Shown in pieces: positions 58,350 to 64,000 of a stretch of 64,000 nt of DNA. The translations under genes and the position numbers were made by a program. The stretch is from Winogradskyella ouciana (GTDB lineage Bacteria > Bacteroidota > Bacteroidia > Flavobacteriales > Flavobacteriaceae): positions 186,001-250,000 of the forward strand of contig NZ_WJYA01000006.1 of NCBI RefSeq assembly GCF_009709615.1. The letters are read 5' to 3'. The notes under the pieces are model-generated. The model ran no database searches. It was not told the DNA's origin and worked only from the letters and a program-made list of their open reading frames with translations. Position 1 is the first letter of the stretch, and each line of letters opens with the position of its first letter.

Positions 58350-60176
58350 TTACTCAAAACTCTGCATTTCCACCAGTTTTTTATAGACCCCGTTTTTAGC
58401 AAGAAGCTCGTTATGTGTGCCTTTTTCAGCGATTTCACCTTTTTGCATTACCACAATTAAATCAGCATTTTGAATAGTGGAAAGTCTATGCGCAATAACA
58501 ATTGACGTTCGATTTTTCATCATTTTTTCCAAAGCATCTTGAACAAGGCGTTCGCTTTCGGTATCTAATGCAGAAGTCGCTTCATCCAGAATCATTATTG
58601 GTGGATTTTTCAATACAGCTCTGGCGATGCTTAAACGTTGTTTTTGGCCACCTGAAAGTTTACCACCCGAATCTCCGATATTGGTATCAATGCCATTTGG
58701 TAAGTCTTTTACAAATTCCCAGGCATTGGCAATTTTAAGGGCCTCTATGATCTCTTCTTCTGTGGCATCTTCCTTTCCGATTCTAAGATTATTGGCAACT
58801 GTATCATTGAATAGAATGGAATCTTGGGTTACCAATCCCATTAGGCCACGCAATGAATTTTTGGTAAGGTTTTTAATATCTATGCCATCGATTGAAATAC
58901 TGCCGTCATTGACATCGTAAAAACGTGTAACCAAATTGGCAATAGTACTTTTTCCACTACCAGATTGCCCAACCAAGGCAACACTCTTGCCTTTTGGGAC
59001 TTTAACCGAAAAGTTTTTTAGTACATAATCGTCTTCATATTTAAAGAATACATTGTTTAGGCTAATATCTGATGTAAATTCGTCTTTTGTAAGGGCATCG
59101 CTTTTATCATCTAACGCACTGGTAGTTTCAATGATTTCCAAAATTCGTTCTGCCGCTGCATTTCCTGTTTTAACTTGGTAGCTCGCTTTGCTAATGGCTT
59201 TTGCTGGTGTAAGAATTTGATACGCAAGTGCCATATAACCAATAAAAGCACCTCCTGAAAGCGTTTGATCTACCATGACCATTTTACCGCCATACCATAG
59301 TAGGGCTGCAATGGTAGCAATACCCAAAAACTCACTTGTAGGTGAGGCAAGATTTTGACGATTCATCAATGTATTAGAAAAATTATAGAATCTGTTCGTT
59401 GAAGTTTGAAAATTTTTATAAAATCGGTTTTCTGCATTAAATCCCTTGATAACTTTTAAACCACTTAAGGTTTCTTCTAAAGTCGAAAGAAAAACTCCTT
59501 GTTCTCTTTGAACTTTATCGGATTTACGTTTTAGGCTTTTACCAATTCGAGATATAATGAATCCTGCAATTGGAATAAATATAAACACAAAAATGGTCAA
59601 CTTCACCGATATCATAAACATGGCTACTATAGCAAAAATTATGGTCAAAGGTTCTTTTACGATAAGCTCTAAAACCGAAAGCATAGAATTTTTCACCATA
59701 CTGACATCACCAGAAATCCTAGCTATGATATCACCTTTTTTCTTTTCAGAATAATAAGAAATAGGAAGCGTAACCACTTTGTGGTAAATTTCGTCCCTAA
59801 TGTCTCTTAGTACACCATTTCTTAAAAACGTAATGAAAAATAATGCTAAATAGTTAAATAGGTTTTTTAACAGAAAAAGTCCAATAATCAGAATTATCAT
59901 ATACAATAATGCACGTTCAGGACCATCGGTTTCCGTGGTTGAGGTTACAACGTAATTGATATAATTCTCTGCGTAGTCTTTAATGTCTTTTACGCCATTG
60001 TAAGCAGGTTTTGCGTAAACTTTTTCACTTTCGCCAAAAAGAACATTAATCATAGGCATCAATGACACCATAGCCAATGTGCTAAAAAGTGCATAGAAAA
60101 CATTACAGATAATATTTAATATGGCATAGCGCTTATAAGGAACTATAAAACGCGAAAGTTTTTTAATGTAATTCAT
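58350..60176 (-). CDS. ABC exporter, fused permease and ATPase (MsbA-like)
   Basis: A 608-residue half-transporter. Six membrane helices lie within residues about 15-340. The nucleotide-binding domain has Walker A GQSGSGKST, signature LSGGQKQRLSIAR, Walker B MILDEATSALD and the switch His IAHRLST. It is of the lipid/MsbA or peptide-exporter type and works as a dimer; the substrate is not evident. It begins 3 bases after the stop of the phosphohexomutase gene, so the two are linked. Confidence 0.92.
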   Translation of the reverse strand: MNYIKKLSRFIVPYKRYAILNIICNVFYALFSTLAMVSLMPMINVLFGESEKVYAKPAYNGVKDIKDYAENYINYVVTSTTETDGPERALLYMIILIIGLFLLKNLFNYLALFFITFLRNGVLRDIRDEIYHKVVTLPISYYSEKKKGDIIARISGDVSMVKNSMLSVLELIVKEPLTIIFAIVAMFMISVKLTIFVFIFIPIAGFIISRIGKSLKRKSDKVQREQGVFLSTLEETLSGLKVIKGFNAENRFYKNFQTSTNRFYNFSNTLMNRQNLASPTSEFLGIATIAALLWYGGKMVMVDQTLSGGAFIGYMALAYQILTPAKAISKASYQVKTGNAAAERILEIIETTSALDDKSDALTKDEFTSDISLNNVFFKYEDDYVLKNFSVKVPKGKSVALVGQSGSGKSTIANLVTRFYDVNDGSISIDGIDIKNLTKNSLRGLMGLVTQDSILFNDTVANNLRIGKEDATEEEIIEALKIANAWEFVKDLPNGIDTNIGDSGGKLSGGQKQRLSIARAVLKNPPIMILDEATSALDTESERLVQDALEKMMKNRTSIVIAHRLSTIQNADLIVVMQKGEIAEKGTHNELLAKNGVYKKLVEMQSFE

Positions 60177-60179
60177 TTA

Positions 60180-61907
60180 CTATAGATTCATATCCTTGAG
60201 GATAGTGTCAATTCTATTTTCCAACAATTGCTCCGTTTCCTTAAAAGCAGACATATTGTCTAATTTGGTGTTTACGCTGATATAGAATTTTATTTTAGGC
60301 TCCGTGCCACTAGGTCTTAATGCAATTTTACTACCGTCTTCCGTATAGTAAATCAACACGTTGGATTTTGGGATATTAATTGTTGATTCAGAATTGTTTA
60401 TAAGGTCTTTTGCTACAGATAATTGATAATCCTCAATGCGTACAACTTTAGAGCCATTGACTTCCTTTAGTGGATTTTCTCTGGCATCAATCATCATTTG
60501 TTTTATTTCTTGGGCACCTTCAATGCCTTTTTTGGTCAATGAAATTAAACGCTCTTTGTAGAAGCCATGTTTAACATATAAATCAATTAATTTTTCGTAA
60601 AGTGATTTGCCTTCAGCTTTAGCCTGTGCCGCAATTTCGCAGGCCAAAAGGGTAGAGGTAACGGCATCCTTATCACGGACAAAATCACCAACCATAAACC
60701 CAAAACTTTCTTCACCACCACCAATAAAATCGAGTTCAGGAAAATCCTTTATCATTTTGGCAATCCACTTAAATCCTGTTAAGCCAATTTTATACTCAAC
60801 ATCATAAGCATCAGCCAAAACGGACATCATAGGTGTAGATACAATAGTACTGGCAATAAATTGATTGCCATTTATTTTTCCTGAATTTTTCCATTGTTCT
60901 AAAAGGAAATCCGTCATTAATAACATGGTTTGGTTTCCATTTAGAATAACGAGCTCATTTTCCAAATTGCGAGTTACTACACCCAAACGATCACAATCTG
61001 GATCTGTGCCTATTACAATATCTCCATCTACTTTTTCGGCTAGTGCCATTGCCATTCTAAGTGCCTCTGGTTCTTCAGGGTTTGGTGATACAACTGTTGG
61101 GAAATCACCATTGGGATCAGCTTGTTCTTCAACAATGTTCACATTGGTGTAACCAGCACGCTTTAAAGTCTCTGGAATGGACATTATTGATGTTCCGTGT
61201 AAAGAGGTGAAAACCACATTCAAATTTTCTCTCGCTTCTTTGGATGTGTCAAAACTTCCATTTTTTATTGAATCGTCTATAAATACATCGTCAACAGCTT
61301 TACCTATGTATTCAATTAAACGAGAATTTGCTTCAAATTTAATTTCAGAATACTCCAGTTGGTTGATTTCAGTAATAATTTCACCGTCCTGTGGTGGTAC
61401 TAATTGTCCGCCATCTTGCCAATAGACTTTATAACCGTTATATTCTGGTGGATTGTGTGAAGCCGTTAATACGATACCACAATGGCAACCTAAATGTTTT
61501 AAGGCAAAAGACAACTCTGGTGTTGGTCTTAAATCTGCGAATAAAAAAACCTGAATGCCATTGGCTGAAAATACATCAGCTACTACTTTTCCAAAAGTCT
61601 TGCTATTATGCCTGCAATCGTACGCAATAGCAACTTTTACATTTTCACCTGGAAATGACGCATTGAGGTAATTACTCAATCCTTGCGTATTCTTGCCTAA
61701 CGTATATTTGTTAATACGATTGGTTCCTAGTCCCATAACACCTCGCATTCCGCCAGTACCAAACTCTAAATCCTTATAAAAACTTTCTTCCAGCCCTTTG
61801 GGATCAGAAGCTATCATGTGTTTTATTTGGTCTTGGGTATCCTTATCAAATGTTGGAGTAAGCCAACTGTTGACGCGCTCTAAAACTTCAGGTTTAATGT
61901 AAATCAT
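60180..61907 (-). CDS. phospho-sugar mutase (phosphoglucomutase/phosphomannomutase)
   Basis: A 575-residue alpha-D-phosphohexomutase of the long PgcA type. The active-site phosphoserine loop is [15 protein letters not shown], the metal loop TDPDCDRLG, the sugar loop GGGEESFG and the phosphate loop [10 protein letters not shown]. It interconverts glucose-1-P and glucose-6-P, or the mannose equivalents, for exopolysaccharide and cell-wall precursors. The neighbours, an ABC exporter and a GT2 transferase, fit that use. Confidence 0.93.
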   Translation of the reverse strand: MIYIKPEVLERVNSWLTPTFDKDTQDQIKHMIASDPKGLEESFYKDLEFGTGGMRGVMGLGTNRINKYTLGKNTQGLSNYLNASFPGENVKVAIAYDCRHNSKTFGKVVADVFSANGIQVFLFADLRPTPELSFALKHLGCHCGIVLTASHNPPEYNGYKVYWQDGGQLVPPQDGEIITEINQLEYSEIKFEANSRLIEYIGKAVDDVFIDDSIKNGSFDTSKEARENLNVVFTSLHGTSIMSIPETLKRAGYTNVNIVEEQADPNGDFPTVVSPNPEEPEALRMAMALAEKVDGDIVIGTDPDCDRLGVVTRNLENELVILNGNQTMLLMTDFLLEQWKNSGKINGNQFIASTIVSTPMMSVLADAYDVEYKIGLTGFKWIAKMIKDFPELDFIGGGEESFGFMVGDFVRDKDAVTSTLLACEIAAQAKAEGKSLYEKLIDLYVKHGFYKERLISLTKKGIEGAQEIKQMMIDARENPLKEVNGSKVVRIEDYQLSVAKDLINNSESTINIPKSNVLIYYTEDGSKIALRPSGTEPKIKFYISVNTKLDNMSAFKETEQLLENRIDTILKDMNL

Positions 61908-61984
61908 GGATAAACGGTGTTTATACTACAAATGTAAACATTTCGACTTTTTATGTTTACAAAGTACCCAGTAAAATGAGGATG

Positions 61985-62935
61985 TTAGGATAAATTAATG
62001 TGATCTTTAATGTAATAGCGTTGCTCTTGGCGTTTGGTGCGCAAAATAAGTTCTCCTAAAAAGCCAGCAATAAAAAACTGGGAGCCAATAATCATGGTAG
62101 AAAGCGCTATATAAAACTGAGGTCTGTCAGTGATTAATCGACCAGTTGGGTCAAAGAACAATTTGTCCAGTCCTAGATAAAGTGCAAACCCAAAACCGAT
62201 GATAAACATTATAACTCCAAGTGCGCCAAAGAGATGCATTGGACGTTTACCAAAGCGTGAAATAAACCAGATGGTAATGAGGTCTAAAAAGCCATTAATA
62301 AAACGATTCATGCCAAATTTGGTCTTACCATATTTTCTGGCTTGATGTTTCACCACCTTTTCGCCAATATTGGTAAACCCTGCATTTTTTGCCAAAACAG
62401 GAATATAACGATGCATTTCGCCATACACATCAATATGTTTAACCACTTGATTTGAATAGGCTTTTAAGCCACAATTAAAATCGTGTAGTTTTACTTTAGA
62501 AGTTCGTCTTGCTGCCCAATTGAATAATTTTGAAGGTAAATTTTTTGAGATAACAGAATCGTAGCGTTTCTTTTTCCAGCCTGAGACAAGATCATAACCT
62601 TCTGAAGTGATCATATTGTATAACTCAGGAATTTCTTCTGGATTATCCTGTAGATCAGCATCCATTGTAATGACCACATCGCCTTCTGCTTGTGCAAAAC
62701 CTGCATGTAGCGCTTGTGACTTCCCAAAATTCTTTAAAAAACGAATCCCTTTAACATTTGGGTTGTTTTCCGATAGTTCAGAAATCACTTGCCAAGACTT
62801 ATCAGTACTGCCATCATCGATGAACAGTATTTCGTAAGAAAACGAATTGGATTGCATCACAGACACAATCCAATTATGTAGTTCTTTTAAAGATTCTTCC
62901 TCGTTTAGTAGTGGTATTACTACTGATATGTTCAT
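61985..62935 (-). CDS. glycosyltransferase family 2, polyprenyl-phosphate type (DPM1/GtrB-like)
   Basis: A 316-residue membrane glycosyltransferase. The N-terminal GT-A domain has SVVIPLLNEEESL, FIDDGSTDKS and ITMDADLQDNPEE (DxD region), then HDFNCGLKAY. The C-terminus has two membrane helices (about 235-256 and 270-295). This is the DPM1/GtrB/ArnC-like pattern, making an undecaprenyl-phosphate sugar. The sugar is unknown. A 77-base gap separates it from the phosphohexomutase gene. Confidence 0.9.
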   Translation of the reverse strand: MNISVVIPLLNEEESLKELHNWIVSVMQSNSFSYEILFIDDGSTDKSWQVISELSENNPNVKGIRFLKNFGKSQALHAGFAQAEGDVVITMDADLQDNPEEIPELYNMITSEGYDLVSGWKKKRYDSVISKNLPSKLFNWAARRTSKVKLHDFNCGLKAYSNQVVKHIDVYGEMHRYIPVLAKNAGFTNIGEKVVKHQARKYGKTKFGMNRFINGFLDLITIWFISRFGKRPMHLFGALGVIMFIIGFGFALYLGLDKLFFDPTGRLITDRPQFYIALSTMIIGSQFFIAGFLGELILRTKRQEQRYYIKDHINLS

Positions 62936-62988
62936 ATAATGTTGTCTAAAGTCTAGACTTCAAAAATAAGAAATTATTTAAGGCTTAC

Positions 62989-63504
62989 TTAAGAATTATT
63001 TTTCATTACTAATCCGGCAATCAATGACCAGATTAAACCAAAAAGTGCACTCATAGCAACCCAGAATGCAGAACCAATTAATGGATTGGTAAACATTTCA
63101 ATCATTTTTAAGCTTTGCTCCACTTGTTCTTCTGTCATGTTTGGATTCTCAAGCATTTTATCTTTAGCAACCTCCAATGCTTGTGCCATAAATTCTGGAT
63201 CAATTACGTAGTTAAAAATAAATCCATAGATTACATAAACAAGTGCACTTACCACAGCTATGGCTAAACCTACTTTAATAGCATCTCCTAAGCTCAAAAC
63301 ATTAGCATTAGCTTTTTTGTATTGCCCAATCGCATAAAAAATAACTACAGGGAATATAATGTAGTATAAATAATTTGGCCATTGCACTCCTTCTAGTGCC
63401 AAACCAGTAACATACATAATTACTGCAATAGATATCATTACTAGCCCTAAGATTAGGCCATAGTTAAGCGCAAATTTACCAGCCTTTGGTTTTTGATGTT
63501 CCAT
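62989..63504 (-). CDS. DUF4199-family membrane protein
   Basis: A 171-residue protein with four membrane helices (ALNYGLILGLVMISIAVIMY, YYIIFPVVIFYAIGQYKK, IKVGLAIAVVSALVYVIYGF, then FWVAMSALFGLIWSLIAGLV) and a soluble helical insertion between the third and fourth (ALEVAKDKMLENPNMTEEQV). This is the DUF4199 pattern often next to Bacteroidota GT2 genes. The function is unknown. It is transcribed with or just before the glycosyltransferase. Confidence 0.85.
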   Translation of the reverse strand: MEHQKPKAGKFALNYGLILGLVMISIAVIMYVTGLALEGVQWPNYLYYIIFPVVIFYAIGQYKKANANVLSLGDAIKVGLAIAVVSALVYVIYGFIFNYVIDPEFMAQALEVAKDKMLENPNMTEEQVEQSLKMIEMFTNPLIGSAFWVAMSALFGLIWSLIAGLVMKNNS

Positions 63505-63597
63505 AATTAAAATGAGTTTTAGTGGTTAATTGTTTAGTTAGTACTCAAATATAGTTATTTGTTACAGTAAATTGTAAAATAAAAATTATTAAAAAGA

Positions 63598-63627
63598 TTG
63601 TACATTTATAAAAAATACTTAAATTTG
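63598..63627 (+). promoter_or_regulatory. housekeeping promoter of rpmE2
   Basis: TTG (63598-63600) and TAAATTTG (63620-63627) are separated by exactly 19 bp, the textbook Bacteroidota -33/-7 spacing. Confidence 0.7.
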
Positions 63628-63664
63628 CACCTCGAAAAAATCGAAAATTTTAAAGCATTTAGTG

Positions 63665-63916
63665 ATGAAAGCAGGAATACATCCAGAAAATTATAGAGTA
63701 GTAGCGTTTAAAGATATGTCTAACGAAGATGTATTTTTAACTAAATCTACTGCAGAGACAAATGAAACTATTGAGGTTGAAGGTGTTGAATATCCATTAG
63801 TGAAATTGGAAATTTCTAGAACTTCTCATCCTTACTACACTGGTAAGTCTAAATTGGTAGATACAGCTGGTCGTATTGATAAATTCAAAAACAAATACGC
63901 TAAGTTTAAGAAATAA
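63665..63916 (+). CDS. rpmE2: 50S ribosomal protein L31, type B
   Basis: 83 residues from the ATG at 63665 ([19 protein letters not shown] follows); an in-frame GTG immediately before is not needed. The sequence is type B L31: there are no zinc cysteines and the end is [14 protein letters not shown]. It is a component of the large ribosomal subunit and is a single gene. It carries a good housekeeping promoter upstream and a terminator at 63939-63970. Confidence 0.95.
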   Translation: MKAGIHPENYRVVAFKDMSNEDVFLTKSTAETNETIEVEGVEYPLVKLEISRTSHPYYTGKSKLVDTAGRIDKFKNKYAKFKK

Positions 63917-63938
63917 ACCTAGTTTACAGATAAACGTT

Positions 63939-63970
63939 AAAAGCCTTTCTATGTCAGAAGGGCTTTTTTG
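63939..63970 (+). terminator. terminator after rpmE2
   Basis: AAAAGCC-t-TTCT pairs with AGAA-g-GGCTTTT around a 5-base loop, followed by T residues. Confidence 0.88.
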
Positions 63971-64000
63971 TTTTCTACAATTAAATTACTTTTGATACTG

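Noticed and set aside
1..64000. CRISPR arrays, tRNA/rRNA genes, insertion sequences, prophage or conjugative genes
   Set aside because: No regularly spaced direct repeats, cloverleaf-like sequences, transposase or integrase motifs were recognised; the repeats found are short palindromes only.

Overview
The window is a contiguous stretch of a Bacteroidota chromosome, almost certainly a marine member of the Flavobacteriaceae. It is AT-rich, with TAnnTTTG-type -7 promoter boxes, type IX secretion sorting tails, many SPI/SPII-exported proteins, and short palindromic repeats typical of flavobacterial intergenic DNA. No rRNA, tRNA, CRISPR array, prophage or transposase was seen. Most of it is vertically inherited core genome; the interest lies in regulation and repeats.

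Region 1 (1-2300): an ECF sigma factor with its anti-sigma partner (cut by the window edge), a lipoprotein Cu/Zn superoxide dismutase and a YdeI-family protein. Region 2 (2316-22158) is a micro-oxic/denitrification block. It holds hemN-usp; an operon of a copper nitrite reductase fused to cytochrome c, a SUMF-like protein, an SCO copper chaperone and an outer-membrane porin; a PPOX-family flavoprotein; a hemerythrin; a heme-copper-oxidase-like membrane protein; the di-iron repair protein Ric; an Rrf2/NsrR-like regulator; the whole cbb3 oxidase locus (ccoI, ccoS, fused ccoNO, ccoQ, ccoP, ccoG, ccoH, a TauE/SafE protein); and a Crp/Fnr regulator. Five palindromes of the type TGAy-N4-rTCA lie upstream of hemN, nirK, the PPOX gene, ccoS and ccoI/fnr. 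Five promoter readings place the palindrome centre 36.5 bp from the last base of a -7 box. A second, 24-bp AT-rich operator occurs at nirK, ric and the rrf2 gene and is probably the NO-responsive site.

Region 3 (22175-37516): peptidases (S9, M1, M28), a BNR-repeat protein, a MoxR-type ATPase with a VWA partner, a propeller-SnoaL protein and a T9SS cargo. Region 4 (37592-47038): a marR-fadN-fadA-fadE beta-oxidation operon with a candidate MarR operator, an acyl-CoA synthetase and an AraC regulator. Region 5 (47101-53317): purL carrying an in-frame palindromic repeat insertion, a T9SS endonuclease I and an RsmB-like methyltransferase.

Region 6 (53515-58097): two paralogous three-gene ECF sigma modules (sigma with TTG start, small membrane anti-sigma-like protein, CpxP/Spy-like protein) on either side of a lipoprotein gene. 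The first module carries three copies of an identical bipartite promoter. The third copy lies downstream of the operon, in front of a gene-free stretch that ends in a strong terminator; this is a candidate sigma-dependent small RNA. Region 7 (58350-63970): an MsbA-like ABC exporter, phosphohexomutase, a GT2 glycosyltransferase, a DUF4199 protein and ribosomal protein L31 type B.

All gene functions are assigned by reading the protein sequences from memory of the families; nothing was searched. Regulatory sites were found by eye in intergenic DNA, so the lists of sites may be incomplete.
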